Shown: positions 34,429 to 43,055, counted from the first letter of the stretch. The stretch is DNA of 64,000 bases from MAG-120531 sp038125995 (GCA_038125995.1 JAYPEX010000004.1:62001-126000), one strand, 5' to 3'. Made by a program: numbers and translations. Notes: generated from the sequence alone by a model not told the origin.

Positions 34429-35152
34429 AGGAATTATTCTGTTAGTATTACTGAGTTCATTTGCAGTTTTTGCTCAAAAAGTTGACCATCATATTTTAAA
34501 TATCAAGCAAACTAATGAAGAATTTATAGTTGACGGAAAAGCTACTGAAAGCTTTTGGAGTGAGTCCTCTTGGTTAGCATTAGATCAACGATGGATTGGA
34601 GCTCCTTACAGTTCAGAAGATTTTTCAGGAAGGTACAAATTGCGATGGAATACCAATGGTCTATACCTACTTGTAGAAATAGTAGATGATGTATTATACG
34701 ATCAACATAAAGACCCTTTAAAACTTTGGTGGGATGACGACTGTGTTGAAGTATTTGTCGATAGTGACAACTCTGGTGGAGAACATCAATACAATCACAA
34801 TGCCTTTGCCTATCACGTTGCCTATGACGGTAACGTCATCGATATTGCTCCAGATAAAGAACCTCGGTATTACAACAATCATATAAGCTCAGCCCACACG
34901 AAGAGTGAAAACATCTATACATGGGAATTATTTGTGAAACTTTACGACGATTCATTTGTAGATGGACAAAAAGCCTCACCACTTCAATTAGAAGCAACTA
35001 CTAAAGTAGGATTCGCTTTAGCGTATTGTGACAATGATGGCAGTAAAGAACGGGAAAATTTTATTGGTTCCGTCATTGTTCAAGGTGAAGACAAGAACCA
35101 AGGTTGGATCAATGCTAGTATTTTTAGTACACTTCAACTCATTAAAGAATAA
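34421..35152 (+). CDS. Exported carbohydrate-binding family 9-like protein
   Basis: A 243-residue protein with a signal peptide (NKGIILLVLLSSFAVFAQ). The CBM9-like beta-sandwich shows VDGKATESFWSESSWLALD, YKLRWNTNGLYLLVEIVDD, WWDDDCVEVFVDSDN and FALAYCDNDGSKERENFIG, a set typical of DOMON/CBM9 proteins that bind sugars or haem. It probably binds a glycan at the cell surface or in the periplasm. The start is GTG at 34421, inside the end of msrA; no ATG is available near the signal peptide. The epimerase gene begins directly after its stop. Confidence 0.8.
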   Translation: MNKGIILLVLLSSFAVFAQKVDHHILNIKQTNEEFIVDGKATESFWSESSWLALDQRWIGAPYSSEDFSGRYKLRWNTNGLYLLVEIVDDVLYDQHKDPLKLWWDDDCVEVFVDSDNSGGEHQYNHNAFAYHVAYDGNVIDIAPDKEPRYYNNHISSAHTKSENIYTWELFVKLYDDSFVDGQKASPLQLEATTKVGFALAYCDNDGSKERENFIGSVIVQGEDKNQGWINASIFSTLQLIKE

Positions 35153-36046
35153 ATGAAGGAATATAATTTAGAGAATGAATATCTATCACTAACAGTTATT
35201 GACTTTGGTGCAAGAATTCACAAACTATCTTATAAGGATTCTGTAGGAACACAGGAAGTTGTTCACAGTTTAGAACACCATCAAGACCACCTAGATGATG
35301 ATACCAGCCTCAACGCTGTTGTAGGACGTTTTGCCGGACGTATTTGTTCAAATTCTATAACTCTTGAAAACATAGAATATCCTATTCAAACCACTAAGGG
35401 TGTCCATCTTCACGGTGGTATAGGCTTCTCAAAAAGGGTCTGGAAACTTCGATCTATAACAAGCGGTACTACTCCTTCCATCTCATTATCATATTTAAGT
35501 AAACACCTTGAGGATGGTTATCCTGGGAATTTAAATGTCAGTGTCACCTATACCCTGGTCGAAAAATCGCTTGAAGTAAAGTTAGAGGCTCAATCTGACA
35601 CCACTACTCTTGTAAATCTCACCCATCATGCTTATTTCAAATTAGATAATTCCAATAAATTGGAGCATCTTGAATTCACAATACCAGCTCCTTATTTCAT
35701 AGAAACCAATAAAAATCTATGCCCTACAGGTAATTTAATAAGTGTCGAGGGACATCCTTTTGATTTTAATAAGCCCAAAAGACTTGAATCAATACTACTA
35801 GACACATCATTTGTGATTGATCAATCAAAGAACATTGAGGTGTATTCTTCAAAAACTAAAATGAGAATTAAAGCGACCACAAATCAACCTACTGCTGTTA
35901 TCTATACTCCAGAGAATTGTGTTGGGTTTTGTATCGAAACACAGAACTTTACGGATAGTCCTAACCACGAGGGATTTACATCTGCAATACTCAAAAAAGG
36001 AGAACAATACAGCAATTTAACGCGATATGAATTTAGCAGAGAATAA
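35153..36046 (+). CDS. galM: Aldose 1-epimerase
   Basis: GalM interconverts alpha and beta forms of hexoses such as galactose or glucose. The 297-residue protein lacks a signal, so it is cytoplasmic. Seen: RFAGRICSNSI, HLHGGIGFSKRVW with the first catalytic-site His, NLTHHAYFKLD with the catalytic His, and VGFCIETQNFTDSPNH with the catalytic Glu in the usual ETQ-PDSPN context. It follows the CBM9-like gene with no gap (TAA then ATG), which suggests joint use in carbohydrate uptake. Its last 30 bases overlap the PAP2 gene on the other strand. Confidence 0.9.
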   Translation: MKEYNLENEYLSLTVIDFGARIHKLSYKDSVGTQEVVHSLEHHQDHLDDDTSLNAVVGRFAGRICSNSITLENIEYPIQTTKGVHLHGGIGFSKRVWKLRSITSGTTPSISLSYLSKHLEDGYPGNLNVSVTYTLVEKSLEVKLEAQSDTTTLVNLTHHAYFKLDNSNKLEHLEFTIPAPYFIETNKNLCPTGNLISVEGHPFDFNKPKRLESILLDTSFVIDQSKNIEVYSSKTKMRIKATTNQPTAVIYTPENCVGFCIETQNFTDSPNHEGFTSAILKKGEQYSNLTRYEFSRE

Positions 36047-36589
36047 TCGATCGTATATCTTGTAAAACACATAGGCAAAGAAGATTCCAACAAGACTGCC
36101 TACAAATACGTCTAATGGAAAATGGACTCCGATCATGATACGACTAAAAGCCACTAAAAATGCCCAAACAAGTAATAAATAAATCCATTTTTTGGTTTTG
36201 GATTTAAGTATCAAAAACAAAAATCCAAATACTGCAATATTATTAGCAGCATGAGCTGAGAAGAAACTGTAAAAACCTCCACAATAGGATTTGAGTAATC
36301 GCATCTGAGGAATGAGTTCATCCTGATGACATGGTCTTAAACGCTTTGTACCGTATTTTAAAAAGTTAGAGAGTTGGTCGGCACATACGATTAACAATAC
36401 TACAAATCCGAGTGCGTATAAGGTAAAATTCAAACCAATCTTTTTGTAGAGCACAAAGATTAATAACAAGTAAATAGGGATTGCCATTTTTGTATTCGAC
36501 AAAAACAACCAAAACCAATCCAATGCTTCAATTCCTGAATTATTGATCAGTAAAAAAAGTGATTTATCGAATTCTAAAAGCCTATGCAT
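36017..36589 (-). CDS. PAP2-family membrane phosphatase
   Basis: A 190-residue protein with five or six membrane helices. The three acid-phosphatase motifs are KYGTKRLRP, FFSAHAANNI (with SAHA in place of PSGH) and SRIMIGVHFPLDVFVG. Such enzymes dephosphorylate undecaprenyl diphosphate or other lipid phosphates on the outer face of the inner membrane. The C-terminus overlaps galM by 30 bases on the other strand. The small acidic protein gene is one base upstream, so the two are co-transcribed. Confidence 0.85.
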   Translation of the reverse strand: MHRLLEFDKSLFLLINNSGIEALDWFWLFLSNTKMAIPIYLLLIFVLYKKIGLNFTLYALGFVVLLIVCADQLSNFLKYGTKRLRPCHQDELIPQMRLLKSYCGGFYSFFSAHAANNIAVFGFLFLILKSKTKKWIYLLLVWAFLVAFSRIMIGVHFPLDVFVGSLVGIFFAYVFYKIYDRLFSAKFISR

Positions 36590-36590
36590 C

Positions 36591-36818
36591 TCAGTCTTGA
36601 TATCTTGAAACCTCTCGATCGTAAAAAACCGAAGCTTCTTCGATCATTCGAACCGTTTCAGCTTCTAACTCTTCTTCATCCTCTTTTGAAAACTCTTCAA
36701 ACCACTGAATTTCATCATCTTGAAGATTGATTATGAATCTAGGAAATTCAGTGTGAATCACAAAAATTGCCTCTGGATAATCAGTGTTATCACCTAATAT
36801 AAATTTTGGAAACTCCAT
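36591..36818 (-). CDS. Uncharacterised small acidic protein
   Basis: 75 residues, starting FPKFILGDNTDYPEAIFVIHTEFPR and ending in a Glu-rich helix (EEFSKEDEEELEAE). I believe it is a conserved flavobacterial protein that often stands next to lipid phosphatases, but I know no function. No signal or membrane segment is present. It lies 12 bases after the MATE gene stop and one base before the PAP2 gene, within one minus-strand transcript. Confidence 0.7.
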   Translation of the reverse strand: MEFPKFILGDNTDYPEAIFVIHTEFPRFIINLQDDEIQWFEEFSKEDEEELEAETVRMIEEASVFYDREVSRYQD

Positions 36819-36830
36819 TAAAGAACTTTA

Positions 36831-38210
36831 TTACGAATTGCTTAAAAGCAATTTCTTGGTTAAATAATTAAATCTAAGATACAATAATAATGCTGATGAG
36901 CTCAATCCAGCTAAGAGTCCTATCCATATTCCATTACTTTTTAAATCGGTGTGTAATCCCAAATAAAAACTAATTGGAAATCCGATTACCCAATAGGAAA
37001 TAAATATTAAGAGTGTAGGAATATTTACGTCTTGCAAGCCCCTCAATGCACCTAAAACCACCACTTGTAGTCCATCTGAAATTTGAAAGAAGGCCGCAAT
37101 CAATAAAAGTTCAGCTCCTAGTTTAATCACCTCCATATTGTCCAATTGATTGATAATGTCATTGGTATCCAAATAAATGGTTGGAAGAATTTCTCTACCG
37201 ACTAAAAAGAATAGTGCAAAAGCAACTTCAAAAATTAGGGTCAGTAAGAAAACCGATTGAGCAATTCTTCGAAGGTTGAAGTAATCTTTGATTCCCTTTT
37301 GATTCCCAACTCGTATCATTGCAACGACTCCCAGTCCCATCCCAACCATATAGGTCATTGAAGAGAGATTAAGTGCAATTTGGTTTGCTGCTTGAGCATT
37401 TTTTCCTAATACTCCGCTAAGCCAAATTGCAGTGGTAAAAACAGCAACTTCAAAAAAGAATTGCAAAGCAGATGGAAAACCTAACTTTAAGATATGCTTT
37501 AGCTTACTTATTTCTAAAAGTTTAAAATTAAAGTTGGTGACATAATCGTGAAACTTCTTTCTAGAACGAAGTTGATACCATATAATCACTACCATCACAA
37601 AACGAGAAATTAAGGTTCCAATAGCAGCACCGACAATTCCAAGTTTTGGAAACCCAAAACTTCCAAAAATAAGTAAGTAATTGATTGTTATATTGACCAC
37701 ATTGGCTACAATAGTGGCATACATAGGATATTGAGTATGTGAAAGACCTTCAGAAAATTGCTTAAATGCCTGAAAAACAACTAAAGGAATTAAAGAGAAA
37801 GCCACTACATCTAAATATGGTAGCGCTAGTTCGACCACTTCCTTGGGTTGATTCATATGATGCATCAGTGGTTTCATTAGTAACATCATTCCAAAAAGTG
37901 CAAAACCTAACACTGTGCATAGCACTAAACCGTGCTTAAGAGCCGACCTCCCAGCCTTGACATCATTTGCTCCATCAGACTCAGCAACCAAGGGTGTTAT
38001 TGCAGTCGAAAATCCGATACCCAAAGACATGGCGATAAAGACAAAACTATTTCCGAGGGACACTGCAGCGAGTTCAGCAGTACCCAATTGACCCACCATG
38101 ATATTATCTGCAAATGCCACAAAAGTATGGCCTAGTAATCCCATGATAACAGGTCCTGACAGTTTTAAGTTCTTCTTAAATTCTCTGGTATAATCGTTGA
38201 GTTTCATCAT
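36831..38210 (-). CDS. MATE-family multidrug exporter
   Basis: A 459-residue protein with about 12 hydrophobic helices arranged as two halves. PVIMGLLGHTFVAFADNIMVGQLGTAELAAVSLGN at the start and the matching second-half helix QAANQIALNLSSMTYMVGMG are the MATE signatures. These transporters expel cationic drugs or metabolites with H+ or Na+. The substrate is unknown. It starts at one of two adjacent ATGs. The gene leads a small minus-strand operon with the acidic protein and the PAP2 phosphatase. Confidence 0.92.
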   Translation of the reverse strand: MMKLNDYTREFKKNLKLSGPVIMGLLGHTFVAFADNIMVGQLGTAELAAVSLGNSFVFIAMSLGIGFSTAITPLVAESDGANDVKAGRSALKHGLVLCTVLGFALFGMMLLMKPLMHHMNQPKEVVELALPYLDVVAFSLIPLVVFQAFKQFSEGLSHTQYPMYATIVANVVNITINYLLIFGSFGFPKLGIVGAAIGTLISRFVMVVIIWYQLRSRKKFHDYVTNFNFKLLEISKLKHILKLGFPSALQFFFEVAVFTTAIWLSGVLGKNAQAANQIALNLSSMTYMVGMGLGVVAMIRVGNQKGIKDYFNLRRIAQSVFLLTLIFEVAFALFFLVGREILPTIYLDTNDIINQLDNMEVIKLGAELLLIAAFFQISDGLQVVVLGALRGLQDVNIPTLLIFISYWVIGFPISFYLGLHTDLKSNGIWIGLLAGLSSSALLLYLRFNYLTKKLLLSNS

Positions 38211-38253
38211 AAGTTGGGCTAAGATAGGTTATTCTTTAATGCTGCTTTATAAT

Positions 38254-39030
38254 TTATTCCTTAGCCTTTGCTGCATCCCAATAATGATTCATCTCTTTGA
38301 GATTCATCTCTTTGAGGTTTTTATGATCTGATTTAATTTGTTGCTCCATTGTCATAAAACGATTGATAAACTTTACATTGGTTCGTTCTAGAGCATTTTC
38401 AGGATTAATTTTAAGATAGCGTGCGTAGTTAATCAATGAAAAAATCAAGTCTCCAAATTCCTGCTCCATCTTAGAGGGATCTTTGCTATGAACCTCAGTT
38501 TCAAACTCCGCTAATTCCTCTTTTACTTTCTCCCAAACCTGATCTGTGTGATCCCAATCAAAACCCACACCAGCAACTTTATCCTGAATTCTATTGGCCT
38601 TTACCATAGCAGGTAAGCCACTTGGAACTCCTTCAAGGACACTTTTCTTTCCTTCTTTTAATTTGAGCTGTTCCCAATTTTGTTTGACTTCTTCTTCATC
38701 AGCCACTTTGACATCACCGTAAATATGTGGATGTCTGTAAATGAGTTTTTCACAGATTTGATCACACACATCTGCTATATCAAAGTCTTTAGATTCAGAA
38801 CCAATTTTAGCATAAAACACCAAATGCAATAAAAGATCTCCCAATTCCTTTTTAACTTCTACCATATCGTTATTGAGGATAGCTTCTCCAAGTTCATAGG
38901 TTTCTTCAATGGTCAAATGGCGTAGTGACTCCATTGTTTGCTTACGGTCCCAAGGACATTGTTCCCTCAAATCATCCATGATATCGAGAAGTCTACCAAA
39001 GGCTTCTAATTTTTTTGCTTTCGAATTCAT
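38254..39030 (-). CDS. mazG: Nucleoside triphosphate pyrophosphohydrolase MazG
   Basis: MazG hydrolyses (d)NTPs to monophosphates, lowering damaged nucleotides or ppGpp-linked stress. The 258-residue protein has two MazG domains: CPWDRKQTMESLRHLTIEETYEL with EXXE-type metal residues and KKELGDLLLHLVFYAKI, then the second domain from about residue 160 (EELAEFETE, EFGDLIFSLINYARYLKI). Near the end five residues, LKEMN, occur twice in a row owing to an exact 15-base duplication. The gene has its own -7 element upstream. Confidence 0.93.
   Translation of the reverse strand: MNSKAKKLEAFGRLLDIMDDLREQCPWDRKQTMESLRHLTIEETYELGEAILNNDMVEVKKELGDLLLHLVFYAKIGSESKDFDIADVCDQICEKLIYRHPHIYGDVKVADEEEVKQNWEQLKLKEGKKSVLEGVPSGLPAMVKANRIQDKVAGVGFDWDHTDQVWEKVKEELAEFETEVHSKDPSKMEQEFGDLIFSLINYARYLKINPENALERTNVKFINRFMTMEQQIKSDHKNLKEMNLKEMNHYWDAAKAKE
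38286..38315. repeat. Tandem duplication of 15 bases inside mazG
   Basis: GATTCATCTCTTTGA occurs twice without a gap. It is in frame and doubles the peptide LKEMN close to the C-terminus. Confidence 0.9.
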
Positions 39031-39053
39031 TCCAACTAAAATTTGTTACAAAA

Positions 39054-39061
39054 CAAAAGTA
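39054..39061 (-). promoter_or_regulatory. -7 promoter element of mazG
   Basis: The minus strand reads TACTTTTG, an exact TAnnTTTG, 23 bases before the mazG ATG. No matching -33 box is obvious. Confidence 0.5.
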
Positions 39062-39118
39062 TTTAAAATTGAAATATATTATTCTTATTTTTAAGGTTCA
39101 TTAATAAACCAACTCAAT

Positions 39119-40654
39119 ATGAAAACCCTCTATTTACTATGTCTTGTAAGCTTCCTAAGTTTAATTTCTTGCAAGCAAGAACAACCCATTGAAATCAGCT
39201 ACAGTCTTACAGACACTGCTGTAATTCCAAAACCAGTTGAAATCAATCCTACTCATAAAGCTTTTGGATTGAACTCAGAGACTACAATAAGTTATCAAGG
39301 TGCTGATTTAAAAACTCAAGCTGAGTTATTACAAGGAGCATTAAAAGATGCTTTTGGATTCAACCTTACGGTAACGGATCAAAAAGATTCTTCAAACTCA
39401 ATCAATTTAGCTGTTGGGATTGAAGATACAAACTTAGAAGCCTATCGAATTGACATTAATCCTTCTCTGATTGAACTTAAAGGAGCAGGTGTTGCAGGAG
39501 TATCTCGAGGTATTCAAACCATCAGACAATTAGTATCCGAAGAATTAGTACCAGGGAGAGAAAATACTAGAGTAATTCCAACAGGTACCATCTCTGATAA
39601 GCCAGCAATGGCATACAGAGGAGCCATGCTCGATGTGGCAAGACACTTCTTTTCAGTTGATGAAGTAAAACGTTATATCGATCAATTAGCATATTATAAA
39701 ATCAACAAATTTCATATGCACCTTACCGATGATCAGGGTTGGAGAATTGAAGTTAAATCTTGGCCTAAATTAACAACAGTCGGAGGATCAACTGAAGTTG
39801 GAGGTGAATCAGGTGGATTTTATACTCAAGAAGAATTCAAAGATCTCGTAGCTTATGCTGCAGATCGTCACATTGAAATTATTCCAGAAGTAGATATGCC
39901 GGGACACACCAATGCAGCATCAGTAGCGTACCCAGAGCTCAATGGAAATGGAAAAAATCCAGAGCTATACGAAGGAATGGAAGTTGGATTTAGCACCTTT
40001 GATACGCATAGCGAGAAGGTCTATCAATTCATCGATGATGTAGTTGGTGAAATCGCCGCTATTAGCCCTAGTCCTTATTTTCACTTAGGTGGTGATGAAA
40101 GTCACGCTACCAAAAAAGAAGATTTCATATATTTCATCAACCGAGTGAGTAACATTGTAAATAAACACAACAAAAAAGTAATGGGATGGGATGAAATCGC
40201 TCATGCTGATGTACCAAGTCCTGCTGTTGCTCAGTACTGGGCTTCAAATGAAAATGCTTCATTGGCTGCAGAGAAAGGCTTAAAAGTACTTTTATCGCCA
40301 GCAAAAAAAATCTATTTAGATATGCAATACGACTCACTATCACCTTATGGACTCCATTGGGCAGCCTATGTCCCTGTTAAAGATGCTTATGAATGGGATC
40401 CCTACTCCTATGCAAGTATCGACGAATCAGCCATTTTTGGGATGGAAGCACCGCTTTGGTCTGAAACTATTTTTGATTCTCAATCATTAGAATATTTAGC
40501 TTTTCCAAGAGTTTTAGCAGTTGCTGAACTCGCTTGGATGCCAAAAGGAACTACGACTTGGAATGACTTTAAAAAACGTCTAGGAGCTCAATCGCATTAT
40601 TTTAAACGCGAAAAGATCAATTATTACGCTTCACCAGATATTGATTGGAAGTAA
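39119..40654 (+). CDS. Beta-N-acetylhexosaminidase (GH20), lipoprotein
   Basis: A 511-residue lipoprotein (hydrophobic 3-15, LISC, Cys19). An N-terminal GH20b domain (to about 150) is followed by the GH20 barrel: YRGAMLDVARHFFSVDEVKR, FHMHLTDDQGWRIE, EIIPEVDMPGHTNAA and FHLGGDESH with the catalytic Asp-Glu pair. Such enzymes release terminal GlcNAc or GalNAc from chitin oligomers, glycans or murein fragments. As an envelope lipoprotein it probably feeds on chitin-derived sugar or trims the wall. It is monocistronic with a terminator inside the end of the facing gene. Confidence 0.93.
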   Translation: MKTLYLLCLVSFLSLISCKQEQPIEISYSLTDTAVIPKPVEINPTHKAFGLNSETTISYQGADLKTQAELLQGALKDAFGFNLTVTDQKDSSNSINLAVGIEDTNLEAYRIDINPSLIELKGAGVAGVSRGIQTIRQLVSEELVPGRENTRVIPTGTISDKPAMAYRGAMLDVARHFFSVDEVKRYIDQLAYYKINKFHMHLTDDQGWRIEVKSWPKLTTVGGSTEVGGESGGFYTQEEFKDLVAYAADRHIEIIPEVDMPGHTNAASVAYPELNGNGKNPELYEGMEVGFSTFDTHSEKVYQFIDDVVGEIAAISPSPYFHLGGDESHATKKEDFIYFINRVSNIVNKHNKKVMGWDEIAHADVPSPAVAQYWASNENASLAAEKGLKVLLSPAKKIYLDMQYDSLSPYGLHWAAYVPVKDAYEWDPYSYASIDESAIFGMEAPLWSETIFDSQSLEYLAFPRVLAVAELAWMPKGTTTWNDFKKRLGAQSHYFKREKINYYASPDIDWK

Positions 40655-40655
40655 C

Positions 40656-41087
40656 TTACTCAGATTTAGAAGGCGCCTCGGCGTCTTCTTTTTTGTCTTC
40701 TTCTAAGGAGATCAATCCTTTTTCGATAAGAATATTATACCATTGAATCACTTTTTTGATATCAGATGGATATACTCTGTCTTCATCAAAATTCGGTAAG
40801 ACTTCAAAAAAGTAGGCTTCGAGTTCTTCCTTAAGAGCTTTATGTGAAACAGAGGTGTTTTTACCTTCTTCCTTTTGAAAAATATTCTTAAACACTTCTT
40901 TTAAGGGAACTTCTTCATCTAAGGTATAGATCGCAATCTCAGATAAAACACTGATATTGTTCTTGTAGCTCACACTGATCTTTTTATCATCGTTAATGGA
41001 TTTCGCCACAAATCCTACTCTTGTCTGAGTTACAATTTCATACAATCCTGGCTTTCCTGGAATCGAAAGTATTTTATCTAATTTCAT
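40656..41087 (-). CDS. DUF5606 protein
   Basis: A 143-residue cytoplasmic protein beginning MKLDKILSIPGKPGLYE, a start typical of the DUF5606 group in Bacteroidota. The first 45 residues form a small beta domain (VGFVAKSINDDKKISV), the rest is helical, ending in an acidic, Ser/Lys-rich tail. The function is unknown. An upstream TTG at 41108 would extend the frame by seven residues, but the ATG at 41087 fits the family start. It follows def by 51 bases on the same strand, so ruvX-def-DUF5606 is likely one operon. Confidence 0.8.
   Translation of the reverse strand: MKLDKILSIPGKPGLYEIVTQTRVGFVAKSINDDKKISVSYKNNISVLSEIAIYTLDEEVPLKEVFKNIFQKEEGKNTSVSHKALKEELEAYFFEVLPNFDEDRVYPSDIKKVIQWYNILIEKGLISLEEDKKEDAEAPSKSE
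40669..40694 (+). terminator. Intrinsic terminator of the GH20 gene, inside the DUF5606 coding end
   Basis: GAAGGCGCC and GGCGTCTTC form a 9-base stem with one G-T pair, followed by six T on the plus strand. It starts 15 bases after the GH20 stop and lies wholly within the last codons of the convergent DUF5606 gene. Confidence 0.65.
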
Positions 41088-41138
41088 AGGTTTAAAAAAT
41101 TTTGGCAAATATGATACTTCTTGTGAAAAAATAAAAAC

Positions 41139-41729
41139 CTATCTCTTCTTTTTTAATTCTGGAAAACGCATACGGTAATCCACTTGAATCTTACCCTTCG
41201 AAATATTACTTAGCTTTCCTTTGAGCATACGCTTTTTTAAAGGGCTGAGTTTATCTGTAAATAGAATTCCTTCGATATGATCGTATTCGTGTTGAATGAC
41301 TCTTGCTAATATTCCATCAAAAGTCTGTGTCTTTTTTTCAAAGTTTTCATCACAGAACTCAATAGTCACCGTTGGTTGGCGCATTACTTCTTCTCTGATA
41401 TCTGGTATACTCAAACAACCTTCGTTAAAACTCCACTCCTCTCCTGTTTCTTCGATGATTTTAGCATTGATAAAAACCATCTTCGTATCGGATAGCTGAG
41501 AACGCTCTTGCTCGCTTAAGTCTTCATCATCTGAAAAGGGCTCTGTATCAATTACAAAAAGTCGAATCGCTCTTCCAATTTGAGGAGCAGCTAGTCCTAC
41601 ACCGTGAGAAGCATACATGGTTTCCCACATATTCTCTATTAATTGATCGAGATCAGGGTAATCCTTATCGATATCTTTTGAAACTTTTCTAAGTACTGGA
41701 TCCCCGTAGGCCACAATAGGTAAAATCAT
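41139..41729 (-). CDS. def: Peptide deformylase
   Basis: Deformylase removes the N-formyl group from new proteins. The 196-residue protein carries all three motifs: GVGLAAPQIG, EGCLSIPD with the metal-binding Cys, and QHEYDHIEG with the two metal His and the catalytic Glu. The insert between motifs 1 and 2 (EPFSDDEDLSEQERSQLSD) is acidic and longer than in E. coli, as in type I enzymes of Bacteroidota. It overlaps ruvX by four bases (ATGA), so translation is coupled. Confidence 0.96.
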   Translation of the reverse strand: MILPIVAYGDPVLRKVSKDIDKDYPDLDQLIENMWETMYASHGVGLAAPQIGRAIRLFVIDTEPFSDDEDLSEQERSQLSDTKMVFINAKIIEETGEEWSFNEGCLSIPDIREEVMRQPTVTIEFCDENFEKKTQTFDGILARVIQHEYDHIEGILFTDKLSPLKKRMLKGKLSNISKGKIQVDYRMRFPELKKKR

Positions 41730-42139
41730 TTTCTTTTATTTAAATAGTCTTGTAAGATAATTGTAGCGCTGATTTCATCGATCAAAGCCTTATCCTTTCT
41801 TTTTTCCTTTTTTAATCCAGAAGCAATCATGGTATCAAAAGCCATCTTAGAAGTAAATCGCTCGTCTTGACGTTCTATTTTCATCGATGGTATTTCTTTT
41901 TGAAGAGTACTAATAAACTCTTTGATAGGTACCTCTGATTGTGAATCTTGATTGTTCATCTGCTTGGGAAGCCCAAAGACAATACATTCAACTGCTTCAT
42001 TTTTAATATAGTTTTTGAGATAGTCCATGAGCTCTGAAGTAGGTACCGTGCACAAACCCGAGGCGATAATTTTCATGGGGTCTGTCACAGCAATACCTGA
42101 ACGTTTCGTTCCAAAATCAATAGCTACAATCCTGCTCAA
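41726..42139 (-). CDS. ruvX: Holliday junction resolvase-like / pre-16S rRNA nuclease YqgF (RuvX)
   Basis: A 137-residue RNase H-fold protein that trims the 5' end of pre-16S rRNA. VAIDFGTKRSGIAVTDP carries the first catalytic Asp; FGLPKQMNNQ and QDERFTSKMA follow; the last Asp lies in KKRKDKALIDEISAT-like sequence near the end. No ATG exists. A TTG at 42154 is overlapped by a -7 promoter element, so I choose the TTG at 42139, which gives SRIVAIDFG directly after the initiator, as in homologues. It leads the operon with def. Confidence 0.88.
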   Translation of the reverse strand: MSRIVAIDFGTKRSGIAVTDPMKIIASGLCTVPTSELMDYLKNYIKNEAVECIVFGLPKQMNNQDSQSEVPIKEFISTLQKEIPSMKIERQDERFTSKMAFDTMIASGLKKEKRKDKALIDEISATIILQDYLNKRK

Positions 42140-42151
42140 AATCTTTTTTTG

Positions 42152-42159
42152 CAAAATTA
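42152..42159 (-). promoter_or_regulatory. -7 promoter element of ruvX-def
   Basis: The minus strand reads TAATTTTG, an exact TAnnTTTG, 12 bases before the chosen TTG start of ruvX. It makes the alternative TTG at 42154 untenable as a start. Confidence 0.55.
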
Positions 42160-42213
42160 CAGCTTAATTTGTTATACCTATAAAATTTAAGAGATAATTA
42201 AGGGTGAAGGCAC

Positions 42214-42221
42214 TATCTTTG
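42214..42221 (+). promoter_or_regulatory. -7 promoter element of dapD
   Basis: TATCTTTG, an exact TAnnTTTG, lies 18 bases before the dapD ATG. It is placed divergently, 54 bases from the ruvX element. No TTTG box is found at 17-21 bases upstream. Confidence 0.5.
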
Positions 42222-42239
42222 TCTAAATTTTTAAATGAT

Positions 42240-43055
42240 ATGAGCGATTTACAATCAAAAATAGAAGCTGCTTGGGACGACAGAAGTCTTTTGACTGATA
42301 CTAGTACTCAAGAAGCAATTAGAGAAGTAATTCAAAAGTTAGACAACGGAGAACTTCGTTGTGCTGAGCCTACTGAAAACGGATGGCAAATCAATGAATG
42401 GGTAAAAAAGGGAGTTGTTCTCTATTTTCCAATTCAGAAAATGGAAACCCTTGAAGCTGGTATTTTTGAATATCACGATAAAATGCCTCTTAAAAAAGGG
42501 TACCAAGAAAAAGGAATTCGCGTAGTCCCTAATGCTGTAGCTCGCCATGGAGCTTATATTTCTACAGGCACTATCTTGATGCCTTCATACGTAAATATTG
42601 GGGCTTATGTAGACGAAGGTACGATGGTAGACACATGGGCAACTGTAGGAAGTTGTGCACAGATTGGTAAAAATGTTCACCTCAGTGGTGGAGTTGGAAT
42701 TGGTGGAGTTTTGGAACCCTTACAAGCAGCCCCTGTAATTATAGAAGACAATGCTTTTTTAGGATCAAGATCGATTGTCGTTGAAGGTGTTCGTGTAGAA
42801 AGAGAAGCAGTACTCGGTGCTAATGTTGTACTTACTGCCTCCACAAAAATAATTGATGTCACAGGAGAAGAGCCTGTTGAAATGAAAGGAATTGTTCCTG
42901 CTCGTTCAGTAGTTATTCCTGGAACTTATAACAAAAAATTCCCTGCTGGAGAATACGGTGTACCATGTGCACTGATTATCGGAAAGAGAAAAGAGAGTAC
43001 TGATAAGAAGACCTCTCTAAACGACGCTCTGAGAACTTATGATGTAGCAGTGTAA
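42240..43055 (+). CDS. dapD: 2,3,4,5-tetrahydropyridine-2,6-dicarboxylate N-succinyltransferase
   Basis: DapD succinylates tetrahydrodipicolinate in the path to diaminopimelate and lysine. The 271-residue protein has a helical N-terminus and then the left-handed beta helix built of hexapeptide repeats: GAYISTGTILMPSYVNIGAY, VDTWATVGSCAQIGKNVHLS, GGVLEPLQAAPVIIEDN, with the catalytic Asp/Glu region in YVDEGTMVDTWA. I use the ATG at 42240; a GTG at 42204 lies upstream of the promoter element. lysA in this window performs the last step of the same path. Confidence 0.95.
   Translation: MSDLQSKIEAAWDDRSLLTDTSTQEAIREVIQKLDNGELRCAEPTENGWQINEWVKKGVVLYFPIQKMETLEAGIFEYHDKMPLKKGYQEKGIRVVPNAVARHGAYISTGTILMPSYVNIGAYVDEGTMVDTWATVGSCAQIGKNVHLSGGVGIGGVLEPLQAAPVIIEDNAFLGSRSIVVEGVRVEREAVLGANVVLTASTKIIDVTGEEPVEMKGIVPARSVVIPGTYNKKFPAGEYGVPCALIIGKRKESTDKKTSLNDALRTYDVAV

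Noticed and set aside
42204..42242. GTG at 42204 as the dapD start
   Set aside because: The added 12 residues would be coded upstream of and across the -7 promoter element, and the ATG at 42240 matches the usual N-terminus.
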